Position numbers and translations under genes: made by a program. Source: DASPKM01 sp963817075 (GTDB taxonomy: Bacteria > Bacteroidota > Bacteroidia > Chitinophagales > Chitinophagaceae). From it: a stretch of DNA of 64,000 bases. The notes beneath the pieces were generated by a model. It was not told the DNA's origin. It worked only from the letters and a program-made list of their open reading frames with translations, and searched no databases. Location of the stretch: contig CAWFMT010000003.1 of the NCBI GenBank assembly GCA_963817075.1, positions 1,178,001-1,242,000 of the forward strand, in the 5' to 3' direction. This document shows, one piece after another, positions 1-8,437 of this stretch. Position 1 is the stretch's first letter. Each line of letters begins with the position of its first letter.

Positions 1-331
1 TTTTATGATATGATGAAATGCTAATGGAAACCATTAGACAGTAATGACTGCCAGTCTCAGGTTTTTTTAAGAGAATGAAACTTGGGGAATACTTGCTTAG
101 GACTAGAGGTTAAAAAAGGGCAAAAGTTTTCTTATGATTTCCGAAACGTAGAAGGATTTGTTTCGGTTGTCTGAATTAAAGAAAAATTTAACCGCCAGGA
201 CGCCAGGAAACGAAGAAGCGCAAGGGGAAAGCAAGAATTTACCGCAGAGAAAAGAGGAGCAGAGAATTCGCGGAGCTTAAATTCAAGATTATTAACATTC
301 AAACACTTAAACATTCAAACTTTTAATTTCT
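1..331. other. Intergenic left edge with repeat fragments
   Basis: No gene is supported here. Positions 186-225 hold a left half of palindromic family A (TTTAACCGCC followed by CGC/AAGG units). Positions 239-280 hold an arm of the A-prime variant (ACCGCAGAGA). Positions 293-330 are a low-complexity run of CATTCAAAC-like words. The short reverse-strand open frame across this stretch is made by the repeats and has no independent support. Confidence 0.7.
186..280. repeat. Family A half element plus A-prime half element
   Basis: A family A left arm (186-225) is followed about 13 bases later by an A-prime left arm (239-280). Neither has its matching right arm, so this looks like two truncated elements side by side. 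They lie downstream of the reverse-strand gamma-glutamyltransferase-like gene that ends at 332. Confidence 0.75.
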
Positions 332-2176
332 CTACCAGGCAATCCCATAATCCTCACCATGATTACTTGATCCCCCCCAAAATGATCCATGCTTCCAATC
401 AAACCAAATTGCATTGATCGGTCCGGAGGTCCTATCGTCAAATGTCAATGTATATCCCATTTGACGCAGTTCTTTTTTGATCCATTCAGGAGTGGATGTT
501 TGAAGAAGAATGGATCCAGGCTTTGGTCTGCGCTCATCGATCTTTGTTCCTCCCAGCGATAACCAAAGTTGATTAGTATTGATGTTAGGAGCTTCTACTG
601 CTTCCTGTACTGTCATTCCGAATTCTACCATGTCCAGAAAAAACTGAAGTAAATTCTGATCCTGAGTATCGCCTCCCTGTACGGCGAATGAAAGGAATGG
701 CTTTCCATCTTTCAATGCCATTGTTGGTGTTAATGTAACTCTCGGCCTCTTGCCCGGCGCGATAACATTATAAGGGTTCAATGAATCAGAAAGGACGAAG
801 CTCTGTAATCGCTGGCTCATACCAACACCAGTGCGACCAGCTACGCAAGCTGGAAGCCATCCACCACTTGGTGTGATTGAAACAACCCAACCTTCCTTAT
901 CTGCTGCTTCTACTGATGTAGTTCCAAGTCGGAGCCTGGCATTATAGTCCTCATCAACTGATGTTGTGTTATATGCAAAACCTCGCTGTTTCAAATACTG
1001 CAGGAAGGGATTTGACTTTCCTTCAAAAGGATATGGATCGCCTGGTCCGGCTTTGGGATCATTTTTATCTGGCCTGATCAACTTCGCACGTTCCTTTGCA
1101 TATTCTTTAGAAAGCAGCCCTTTGATGGGTTCTTCAGGTGGGAAATACGGATCTCCATAATAAAAATCGCGGTCTGCAAATGATAGATTCATGGCCTGAT
1201 ATACTGTATGTATATACTTCGCAGAATTGAATCCCATATTTTTCAGATCGAAGTTTTCAAGAATATTCAGAGCCTGAAGCATTACTGGACCTTGAGTCCA
1301 CTGGGATAATTTATAAACATCAATGCCTTTATAATTGGTCATTAATGGCTCTTCCTGGATAGGTTTCCATTTGGCAAGATCTTCCATTGTGATAAGTCCG
1401 CCTTGTTCCTGGCAACCCCTTACAAATTCTTTAGCGATGTCACCTTTATAGAATCTTTCATATGCCGCGTAGATAGCCTCTTTCCTGGTCTTTCCTTTTT
1501 TCAGTGCCTCTTGCTCAGCATCAACCATTTTTTGTAGTGTCTGTAAAAGCTCAGGTTGCCGAAATATTTCTCCTGCTTCGGGAGCTTCGCGTTCTTTTCC
1601 AGGATGTGTGAGAAATATCCTTTTTGAATATGGCCATTCACTGATCATTTTCTTATTGCGCTCAATTGAGTTGGCAGTTTGAGCTTCGATTGGATAACCC
1701 TCTGCTAATTGCATGGAAGGTGTAAGGACATCTTTCAAACTCATGGTGCCATATTCAGCAAGCATGTAACATAATCCTCCAGGAGTTCCCGGAGTTACTG
1801 CGGCCAGAGGTCCATATTCCGGTGGAAAATTCATTCCCTTTGATGTAAAGAATGAAGGTGTTGCTCCAGTTGGAGCAATTCCAAGTGAATTGATGCCGAT
1901 GACCTTACCAGTTTTTGGATTGTATATGAGCGCCTGCGTTTCTCCACCCCAGCTCAACACATCCCACATTGTGCAGGTTGCACCAAGCATGGCACAGGCA
2001 GCATCAATTGCATTTCCTCCCTTTTGGAATATGGCAGCACCAGCGGTGGCGGCAAGTGGTTTACCAGTTATGGCAATCCAATTTTTACCGTGGAGAGGAG
2101 GCTTTTGCGTTTGTTGGGCAGAACTATTAAGACCGCCCAAAAGGATTAGAATAAGCAGGTAGAATGGTCCTCGCAT
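332..2176 (-). CDS. Gamma-glutamyltransferase-family protein, exported
   Basis: This 614-residue protein belongs to the gamma-glutamyltranspeptidase family of N-terminal nucleophile hydrolases, which cleave and transfer gamma-glutamyl groups, for example from glutathione. Residues 1-20 form a signal peptide ending NSSAQ, so it acts in the periplasm or outside the cell. The N-terminal part carries the family pattern GGNAIDAACA (about 53-62). The small-subunit start is probably T419 in GTTSVEAAD; the family usually has TTHxSVxD, so the His position has changed. This may mean altered specificity, or a role as a gamma-glutamyltransferase-like hydrolase rather than a classical transpeptidase. The conserved SITPSGG and PNI stretches follow. 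It stands alone and is divergent from the CHU_C gene at 2486. Family assignment is firm; substrate is unknown. Confidence 0.9.
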   Translation of the reverse strand: MRGPFYLLILILLGGLNSSAQQTQKPPLHGKNWIAITGKPLAATAGAAIFQKGGNAIDAACAMLGATCTMWDVLSWGGETQALIYNPKTGKVIGINSLGIAPTGATPSFFTSKGMNFPPEYGPLAAVTPGTPGGLCYMLAEYGTMSLKDVLTPSMQLAEGYPIEAQTANSIERNKKMISEWPYSKRIFLTHPGKEREAPEAGEIFRQPELLQTLQKMVDAEQEALKKGKTRKEAIYAAYERFYKGDIAKEFVRGCQEQGGLITMEDLAKWKPIQEEPLMTNYKGIDVYKLSQWTQGPVMLQALNILENFDLKNMGFNSAKYIHTVYQAMNLSFADRDFYYGDPYFPPEEPIKGLLSKEYAKERAKLIRPDKNDPKAGPGDPYPFEGKSNPFLQYLKQRGFAYNTTSVDEDYNARLRLGTTSVEAADKEGWVVSITPSGGWLPACVAGRTGVGMSQRLQSFVLSDSLNPYNVIAPGKRPRVTLTPTMALKDGKPFLSFAVQGGDTQDQNLLQFFLDMVEFGMTVQEAVEAPNINTNQLWLSLGGTKIDERRPKPGSILLQTSTPEWIKKELRQMGYTLTFDDRTSGPINAIWFDWKHGSFWGGSSNHGEDYGIAW

Positions 2177-2485
2177 AAATACAAATTGTTGATTAAAGTT
2201 AAGGAAGATCCAGAGTTGTAAATCGGTAATCGCGACTCATGTGTTATTTTGAAATTTGGTTTCTTCGCTTCGCTCAGGATGGGGAAATTGGGAAAATGGA
2301 ATTAGGAGTTGTAATTAGTAATTGGGATCAACTGTCATCGGTCATCAGTCAACTGTCAACCTCAAAACTCTAAACCCTAAACACGACACCCGAATGCCAA
2401 CCATCTTGGAAAATCGGCGTATATTCATAGTCCTCCTGTTCTTGTGTAAAGCCTACTTAAAAGCCTGTCCCTAGCTGCTGTTCGC
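2177..2485. other. Divergent intergenic region, low complexity
   Basis: This 309-base region separates two divergent genes and should hold both promoters, but I could not identify a convincing promoter. Positions 2259-2284 contain a CTTCGCTTCGCTCAGGAT word, related to a segment inserted in a family A repeat near 60300. Positions 2320-2390 are a low-complexity run of GTCAACTGTCA and CAAAACTC words. No gene is visible. Confidence 0.6.
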
Positions 2486-5092
2486 ATGAAGAGATTTTTC
2501 GTTTTTGCCTTTATTGTTTGTGGATTCTGCTTACCTGCACAAGCCGATCATATTACTGGCGGGGAAATGTTCTATACATATGGTGGATTCGTTAATGGCA
2601 AACACAGGTATGAAATGACGTTAAAGCTTTTCATGCGGTGTAATAGTGGCCGAATGTTTCCTGATCCAACCGTCATGTCTGTTTTTACTCGAGGTAGTTA
2701 TGAGCGGATAGAAGATATCACTGTTCCCATCGGAGGAAGAGAAACGGTCAGCCTGGTTGCCAATAATCCCTGCATTACTGATCCCCCAATTGTTTGTTAC
2801 GAAGTGGCCTATTATCACTTCTCTGTAAGTGTTCCACCTTCAGCGGATGGATATATAGTTGCAAGCCAGGTTAATTACAGAATAAATGGGATCAGCAACC
2901 TATCTCCTGGATATGGATCGATTGGCGCAACCTACACAGCTGATATTCCTGGAACTGATGTAGCAACTAACGGCCCCGTAAATACATCTGCCCGTTTCAC
3001 TGGATCTGACCTGGTGATTGTGTGTGCAAATAATTCGATGAGCTATAGTTTTGCTGCAACAGATGGAGATGGCGATCAGCTCGAATATTCATTTTGTGAA
3101 GCATACGCAAGTGGCTCTAGTGGAAATGGAGTTCCGGCACCAGAGCCTCCCTACTCTCCCGTTCCTTATTATGCAGGAGAATTCAATGGGAACAGACCTC
3201 TTGGTACCCATATCCAGATAAATCCAAATTCAGGCCTCATCTCTGGAGTTGCACCCGGCGAAGGTGTTTATGTTGTGACTGTTTGTGTCACAGAGATCAG
3301 GAACGGAGTTATTATAGCTACCCAGCGGAAGGACCTTCAAATTAAAATAGCCTCCTGTACAATTGCTGCTGCTACTTTATTTCCGTCATATATGCTATGT
3401 GATGAATCAACCACATTAAATATTGCGAATCTTTCTACCAGTCCGCTGATCAAAACTTATCTCTGGGAATTTATTTCACCTTCAGGGAATACAATTTTTA
3501 CTTCAACCAACCCAACTCTATCTTATACTTTTCCAGACACTGGTGTATATAAAATAAAACTCTCAATTAATGAAGGACAGCCTTGTTTCGATACAACTTC
3601 TTCAATAGCAGTTGTCTTTCCTGGATTCGCAACTAGTATGGACTTGAGCGGAATCTGTTATACAAAAGCCACGTCTTTTACAGATCGAAGTACCACTGCA
3701 TATGGAGTTGTCAATTCCTGGATCTGGGATTTTGGGGAAGGTACTACCCTGACTGACGTTTCCCTTCTGCGAAATCCAACTTATACTTATCCAACTACAG
3801 GAACCAAGAATGTAAATCTGATTGTGAGTAATTCAAAAGGGTGTAAGGATACTGTTTCAAAAGTCATTAACATCATCGAAAAACCTCCTATCAATCTTGC
3901 ATTCAGGGATACCTTGATATGCCTTCCGGATGTTGTACAATTGCAGATAACCAGTCCAGGTATATATAGCTGGAGTCCCCTCTTCAATATTATAAATGCA
4001 AATTCTGCTACGCCTGTTGTTTCGCCAGCCACTACTACAACATATTTTATTGACCTGGACGAAAATGGTTGTAAAAATCGCGACTCCGTGAAAGTGCGAG
4101 TGGTTGATCACGTTTCCCTCCTGGGAATGAATGATACTACCATTTGTGCAACAGACACAATTCTATTAAGACTAAATTCAAATGGATTTCAGTTTGCATG
4201 GACTCCAGCTTCGCAGTTGATTAATCCTAGTGTTAAGGAACCTTTTGCTATTACAAATTCAACCACCACATATGAGGTGACTTCGAGAATAGGTAGTTGC
4301 ATTGCACGGGAGCAAATACAGGTGCGAACCATATCATATCCAACAGCGTTTGCGGGAATTGATACCATGGTATGCCATGGAACGGAAGCCCAACTAAATG
4401 GTCAAACTAATGGGAACAGATTTTTTTGGACGCCTTCAAATGGACTCAATAATCCGACAATTCTCAACCCAATTGCAAAACCTGCTGTTACCACCAGCTA
4501 TGCATTATTTTCTTTTGATAATAAAGGATGCCCAAAACCCGGAATTGATGAAGTGATTGTAGAGGTCCTTCCAGATATAGTTGCAACTGCAGGAAGAGAT
4601 ACAACCGTTGTCATAGGTCAGCCATTACAACTGAATGCAGGTGGCGGGGTCGCCTATTCCTGGTCCCCACCAATTGGACTATCATCAACAATTATTTCGA
4701 GCCCTATTGCTATTTATAATTCTGAAACTGATAATATTCTCTATAAGGTCATTTGCTACAACGAAGCTGGATGTGCTGATTCTGCCTTTATTAGAGTAAA
4801 GGTTTTCAAAACCAGGCCTTCAGTATTTGTTCCGTCTGCATTCAGTCCAAATGCCGACGGGCACAATGACATACTTCGACCTATTGCGGCGGGCATGAAA
4901 AAAATTGAATATTTCAATGTCTATAGCAGATGGGGTCAGCTTGTCTTTAGTTCCGCTATCAGTGGTCAAGGTTGGGATGGAAGGATCGCCGGGAAATTTC
5001 AAACCTCCGGAACTTATGTTTGGATAGTGAAAGCCATTGACTATAAAGGATCAGTTTATATGGAAAAGGGCACAGTAACACTAATTCGATGA
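2486..5092 (+). CDS. Large secreted PKD-domain protein with gliding-motility C-terminal domain (T9SS type B)
   Basis: This 868-residue surface or secreted protein has a signal peptide (about 1-20, ending LPAQA). The mature part begins with DHITGGEM, a start common in Bacteroidota CHU_C proteins. Two PKD-like beta-sandwich domains are visible, one near residues 300-380 and one near 385-465 with WIWDFGEG. Further immunoglobulin-like segments each centre on a SWSP or FxWTP word. Residues about 778-868 form the CHU_C domain, beginning VPSAFSPNADGHND and ending GTVTLIR, which targets proteins to the type IX secretion system and cell surface. It probably works in adhesion or gliding, but no ligand can be inferred. 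A family A repeat begins directly after its stop codon. Confidence 0.93.
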   Translation: MKRFFVFAFIVCGFCLPAQADHITGGEMFYTYGGFVNGKHRYEMTLKLFMRCNSGRMFPDPTVMSVFTRGSYERIEDITVPIGGRETVSLVANNPCITDPPIVCYEVAYYHFSVSVPPSADGYIVASQVNYRINGISNLSPGYGSIGATYTADIPGTDVATNGPVNTSARFTGSDLVIVCANNSMSYSFAATDGDGDQLEYSFCEAYASGSSGNGVPAPEPPYSPVPYYAGEFNGNRPLGTHIQINPNSGLISGVAPGEGVYVVTVCVTEIRNGVIIATQRKDLQIKIASCTIAAATLFPSYMLCDESTTLNIANLSTSPLIKTYLWEFISPSGNTIFTSTNPTLSYTFPDTGVYKIKLSINEGQPCFDTTSSIAVVFPGFATSMDLSGICYTKATSFTDRSTTAYGVVNSWIWDFGEGTTLTDVSLLRNPTYTYPTTGTKNVNLIVSNSKGCKDTVSKVINIIEKPPINLAFRDTLICLPDVVQLQITSPGIYSWSPLFNIINANSATPVVSPATTTTYFIDLDENGCKNRDSVKVRVVDHVSLLGMNDTTICATDTILLRLNSNGFQFAWTPASQLINPSVKEPFAITNSTTTYEVTSRIGSCIAREQIQVRTISYPTAFAGIDTMVCHGTEAQLNGQTNGNRFFWTPSNGLNNPTILNPIAKPAVTTSYALFSFDNKGCPKPGIDEVIVEVLPDIVATAGRDTTVVIGQPLQLNAGGGVAYSWSPPIGLSSTIISSPIAIYNSETDNILYKVICYNEAGCADSAFIRVKVFKTRPSVFVPSAFSPNADGHNDILRPIAAGMKKIEYFNVYSRWGQLVFSSAISGQGWDGRIAGKFQTSGTYVWIVKAIDYKGSVYMEKGTVTLIR

Positions 5093-5134
5093 TTTAACCG
5101 CAAAGGCACCAGGGCGCCAGGGTTAGCAAAGTGG
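5093..5134. repeat. Family A half element abutting a stop codon
   Basis: The left arm (TTTAACCGCAAAGG, then CACCAGGGCGCCAGG) starts immediately after the TGA of the CHU_C gene at 5090-5092. No right arm is found, so this is a truncated copy. Confidence 0.8.
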
Positions 5135-5497
5135 TTGGAGCATAAAAAAATGATCATACTGAACCATCCGTCTAGAATTACATGATTGAAGGTTCTGTCC
5201 CGCAAGATGGACCTATCGGTAACAAGGAAAGTTCTTTGCCCCATAGGGGCTACCCTCTAACCGCAGAACAATTATGATTTCCCTGTTATGGGTATTTAAT
5301 CGTGCCTATATTCAATACCTATCAAATTGGAAAATTTTACTCAAGAGAGGTGACTCATCCTCATAGCTCATTCCACACTAATTCCCATTAGAGATAAAAT
5401 TGCCCAAATGTCTACATTTTGAAGCCAGGATTCTACAGCTTTACGCCTAATAAACTGGCATAGTATTGCCTTTATATAATGAAGAAAATCAAAAATT
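5135..5497. other. Gene-free spacer with a short hairpin
   Basis: No gene is supported. A compact hairpin, GCCCC-ATA-GGGGC, lies near 5238-5250 and is followed by CTCTAACCGCAG, which resembles the edge of the A-prime repeat. The rest is AT-rich and presumably contains the promoter of the small gene at 5498. I could not place a full TTG/TAnnTTTG pair. Confidence 0.5.
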
Positions 5498-5650
5498 ATG
5501 AATAACGATATCACGCTAGGAAAAGACAATAAGCAGGAATCTCAGGAAGAGTTTAATATCGGTGCAACTATTACCGTATTGACCTTATTGCTAGGCTTTA
5601 TCGGATCTAGCTTCTATGTATTGGTAAGTAGTTATTTGGACCTTATTTAA
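5498..5650 (+). CDS. Small single-pass membrane protein, 50 residues
   Basis: This small frame starts MNNDITLGKDNKQESQ. It has a charged N-terminus (1-18), then one clear hydrophobic helix (about 22-45, including TVLTLLLGFIGSSFYVLV), and ends YLDLI. It is predicted to be an N-in single-pass inner-membrane protein. A C(TTCG)G-loop hairpin at 5771-5792 lies about 120 bases downstream on the same strand and supports transcription. I do not recognise the family; size and topology fit small accessory subunits of membrane complexes, but nothing nearby says which. It stands alone between a CHU_C gene and a convergent YCII gene. An 8-codon frame overlaps its start (5479-5505). Confidence 0.6.
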   Translation: MNNDITLGKDNKQESQEEFNIGATITVLTLLLGFIGSSFYVLVSSYLDLI

Positions 5651-5770
5651 TCCAATTGCCTATGACCTGAATGATCCATTATCCTGTGAACTGAATAATT
5701 CATTATCCTGGAGTTAAAAATCTTATCCTTACTGTATCACGACTCTATACAAACCATCTGGTTAATCATA

Positions 5771-5795
5771 GGCCCCGCTTCGGCGGGGCTTTGTA
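5771..5795 (+). terminator. Rho-independent terminator after the 50-residue membrane protein
   Basis: The stem is GCCCCGC-TTCG-GCGGGGC, with the very stable C(UUCG)G loop, followed by a short TTTGT tail on the forward strand. The reverse strand has no T run on the other side, so it serves the forward transcript. Confidence 0.75.
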
Positions 5796-5842
5796 TTAAA
5801 ACAATTTCTCGTAGCGCGATACCGTTTTTCAGATTCATAAGA

Positions 5843-6190
5843 TCATTCTGCTAATGTTTGCCCGGGAATAGAAAACCATTCGTGCAGTTCAACTCGTAAA
5901 TATCCTTCCCTGATATATGGGTCCTGGTTCATTTCTTTTAGAACAGTTTCCTTATCTGAAGTATTAAACACCATCACGCCTCTTAATTGCTCATTATTTA
6001 ATAGCGGACCGAAGACGGAAATTTTCCCCTCGTTTTGCAATTTGAATAAGAAAACGAGATGATCCTTCTGCATTTGTGTAAGATCTTTTTCATCTTCTGT
6101 CTTACCTGCTTTCAGGAATACAAGGGTATACTGTTTGCCAATCGCAACCTGCTGCATTGCCCATTCATATGTAATTTCTGACGATTCCAT
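5843..6190 (-). CDS. YCII-related family protein
   Basis: This 115-residue protein belongs to the YCII superfamily (dimeric alpha-beta ferredoxin-like fold, DUF1330/YciI type). Visible family traits are the TLVFLKAG start strand, the KDHLVFLFKLQNEGKISVFGPL helix-strand region, and the terminal strand YLRVELHEWF. The catalytic function of the family is poorly known; some members act as dehydrochlorinases. The open frame extends 75 codons further upstream, but the start at MESSEITYEW gives the normal family length and leaves room for a promoter before the divergent gene at 6257. Confidence 0.8.
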   Translation of the reverse strand: MESSEITYEWAMQQVAIGKQYTLVFLKAGKTEDEKDLTQMQKDHLVFLFKLQNEGKISVFGPLLNNEQLRGVMVFNTSDKETVLKEMNQDPYIREGYLRVELHEWFSIPGQTLAE

Positions 6191-6256
6191 TTTAAATTTG
6201 ATTTGGTTTAAATATAATGAGAACCAAACGAATTTGAATGTATCAGAAATCCTAAG

Positions 6257-6772
6257 ATGGTAAAGTTTAAGACTACCATAATGAGATTTGATAGGCAGGG
6301 TGAAAAAACCGGATGGACTTATATTTCTGTTCCGGCATCTATTGCGGCAAAACTCAAGCCGGGCAACAAAAAAGGGTTCAGAGTGAAAGGTAAAATAGAT
6401 GAGTTTTCCTTTCACGGAAGTGCCCTTCTACCGATGGGTGGTGGCGATTTCATATTGACATTAAATGCGGCATTCAGAAAAGGAATTGGAAAAGGCCAGG
6501 GTGCTTCAGTCATCGCTGTATTGGAAGCTGATGATGAATTTAAGATCGTGGCACCTCCTGAATTAGTAGAATGTCTGGAAGATGAACCTACAGCAAATCT
6601 TTTTTTTAATAAACTTACTATAAGCCACCAGGGCTACTTCATCAAATGGATTGAATCCGCAAAAACTGAGGAGACAAAAGCCAGGCGAATTGCAAATACG
6701 GTAAATGCCTGCTTGCGAAAGCAGGATTTCGGGATGATGCTGAGAAGTATTAAAAAAGAAAAACCAATATAA
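6257..6772 (+). CDS. DUF1905 / YdeI-like two-domain protein
   Basis: This 171-residue cytoplasmic protein has an N-terminal DUF1905 barrel (about 1-90). It shows the family features GWTYISVPASIAAKL, KIDEFSFHGSALLPMGGGD and a final FRKGIGK. A C-terminal YdeI/OmpD-associated helical domain follows (about 105-171), with FNKLTISHQGYFIKWIESAKTEETKARRI-type helices. The family is widespread and has been called bacteriocin-protection-like, but the biochemical role is not established. An alternative start lies 8 codons in (MRFDRQG). It is divergent from the YCII gene and stands alone. Confidence 0.8.
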   Translation: MVKFKTTIMRFDRQGEKTGWTYISVPASIAAKLKPGNKKGFRVKGKIDEFSFHGSALLPMGGGDFILTLNAAFRKGIGKGQGASVIAVLEADDEFKIVAPPELVECLEDEPTANLFFNKLTISHQGYFIKWIESAKTEETKARRIANTVNACLRKQDFGMMLRSIKKEKPI

Positions 6773-6775
6773 AAT

Positions 6776-6866
6776 ATTTGAGAATTTGAAAATTTGATGA
6801 TTTGAAAATATAGGACTATTCTAATTCTTCAAACATTCAAACGTTCAAACTCTCAAACATTCAAAC
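6776..6866. repeat. Low-complexity TTTGAAAAT / CAAACATT tract
   Basis: A run of ATTTGAGA and ATTTGAAA words (6776-6812) is followed by its rough inverse, a run of TTCAAACATTCAAACG words (6828-6866). The two halves could pair into a long imperfect hairpin between two convergent genes. Similar tracts occur at 293-330, 47326-47362, 52080-52155 and 58742-58800. Confidence 0.6.
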
Positions 6867-6869
6867 TTC

Positions 6870-7343
6870 TTATATAAAGAAAAGAATTGAAAGAATAACT
6901 GCACCGATTAGTCCGAACCATGCCCACTTAGTCCTGGCCGGTTTCAGATCATCCTTTATCAAGTAGGCTATTAATACCCCAATCAATCCAAGGAGGAAGC
7001 CAAGAGCAAATCCACCAAGGTGAAAACCAGAAGTTCCTTCAGCGAACATTTTCTGGATCTTTTTGTTGCTGATATTTCCGTCTGCATTAATGCTCTTGCG
7101 GAATTTGTGTTGAGTGATCTTGAACTGGAGACGTTTGAAAAATCCCATTTTTTCACCGGTAAATTTTTCATACTCGGCTACTTTCATATAAGCCAGATCG
7201 TGAAAGCTGATGAACTTATTAGTTGCAATAGGAATCATAAGTTCAGAAGCCTTAAGTGGACGCGAAGAAGGATTGATGATAGCAGTAGCATGAGATGTTG
7301 CCATAAAGGCAATAGCGAGAAGCAGTGCTATTAACTTTCTCAT
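6870..7343 (-). CDS. Hypothetical membrane protein with signal peptide
   Basis: This 157-residue protein starts MRKLIALLLAIAFMATSHA, a signal peptide. A middle polar region (about 45-105) includes FFKRLQFKITQHKFRKS. Two transmembrane helices follow (about 113-130, GGFALGFLLGLIGVLIAYL, and 139-157, WAWFGLIGAVILSILFFI). The longer open frame is rejected because the chosen start begins exactly at the signal peptide. It resembles short inner-membrane proteins common in Bacteroidota genomes, but I cannot assign a function. It is convergent with the gene at 6257. Confidence 0.7.
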   Translation of the reverse strand: MRKLIALLLAIAFMATSHATAIINPSSRPLKASELMIPIATNKFISFHDLAYMKVAEYEKFTGEKMGFFKRLQFKITQHKFRKSINADGNISNKKIQKMFAEGTSGFHLGGFALGFLLGLIGVLIAYLIKDDLKPARTKWAWFGLIGAVILSILFFI

Positions 7344-7473
7344 AAACTTTAATTTTTGGTGATAAATGAATTTCGGAAGAAGTAGGCAAAAATCAAAATC
7401 AGAATCAGGTTGAATTTTCAAAAGAATTGTGCAGCTCGTTTCTGCTTCCTATTCTTACTTAGCTTTGCGCCCC

Positions 7474-8262
7474 ATGGTACAGCTATATAATTTTCTTGGG
7501 AGCTGGCAGTTATTTCCAGAGAAAGGTTCATATGAATCCGGAGATAGACCTAAGAGCGGAATTTATAAAATTGAAGCTCCAGAGAATAGTAAACAACTGG
7601 TCGTAAGTCATAGTTGGGTTTCAATACAGAACCAGGCGTTCACTGCAGAGTTTGAAATTAAGGCGGGAAATGAAATGCAGAAATTTCCAAATTTGGACTT
7701 AGCAGAGCAGGTGCAGGTCTCATTTATTGATAGCATCAGTTTTGAAATGCATTTTTATAAAGGTGGGCAGGTAGTATTGCATATCGTCCATGAAATTCAG
7801 CCGAACGGATATCTCAAAATCACCCAACAAGGATTCAGTAAGGAGGGTAAAACTTATACAAATACTGAGATTTATCACCGGCAAATGAGTGTTCTTCCCT
7901 ACTCAGCTTCTGTTGCCGGGGCTTTGATAAAACCCACGGAAGAAGGAGTTATCAGACATAAATCTCTTACAGCCATGGAAGAGCAAACCAATATGCAGCT
8001 TGATCAGATCAGGAAGCAGATTGAATTGCTGGCAGTCCAGGCCCAGGAAATACACAAAAGAAAAGAACTGTCCCTACTCATCTATAGTGCAAAACTTTCT
8101 TTTAAGCCCGAAATTGGCCAGATCTATTACCTCTACGAGAAGACTGACAACAACCATATCATCTCACTTATTTCACCTACCGAATGGGGTAATGCCATGC
8201 CGTACAAAAAATTCGTGGCTACTGTCAAGTTGCTGGCCGACCACACTTGGATGGAACTTTGA
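7474..8262 (+). CDS. Fusion of a lipocalin-like domain with a DUF2452 domain
   Basis: This 262-residue protein starts MVQLYNFLGSWQLFPEKG; a longer frame begins 15 codons upstream. Residues about 1-140 look like a lipocalin/DUF1579-type beta barrel, with an FLGSW opening and alternating strands. Residues about 165-262 resemble DUF2452: a helical segment (MEEQTNMQLDQIRKQIELL) and then the family-like end GQIYYLYEKTDNNHIISLIS, SPTEWG and KLLADHTWMEL. There is no signal peptide, so it is predicted cytoplasmic. The function of both parts is unknown. A complete family A repeat begins 18 bases after its stop. Confidence 0.65.
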   Translation: MVQLYNFLGSWQLFPEKGSYESGDRPKSGIYKIEAPENSKQLVVSHSWVSIQNQAFTAEFEIKAGNEMQKFPNLDLAEQVQVSFIDSISFEMHFYKGGQVVLHIVHEIQPNGYLKITQQGFSKEGKTYTNTEIYHRQMSVLPYSASVAGALIKPTEEGVIRHKSLTAMEEQTNMQLDQIRKQIELLAVQAQEIHKRKELSLLIYSAKLSFKPEIGQIYYLYEKTDNNHIISLISPTEWGNAMPYKKFVATVKLLADHTWMEL

Positions 8263-8279
8263 TGTTGACAGTCTGAAGC

Positions 8280-8360
8280 TTTAACCGCCAGGAAACGAAG
8301 ACGCAAGGTTCCGCAAAGATTCCTCGCGAACCTTTGCGCCCTCCCGCCTTTGCGGTTAAA
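8280..8360. repeat. Family A palindromic repeat, complete
   Basis: The left arm reads TTTAACCGCCAGGAAACG and the right arm CGCCTTTGCGGTTAAA, with TTCCGCAAAGATTCCTCGC in the centre. It lies 18 bases after one forward gene and upstream of the next. Confidence 0.85.
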
Positions 8361-8437
8361 TGATTCCAGCCTCATGCCCAATGCAACGACTAGGCCATTT
8401 TGGCGATCAAGCTTATCTTTAAGCGGTGAACCAGTCC

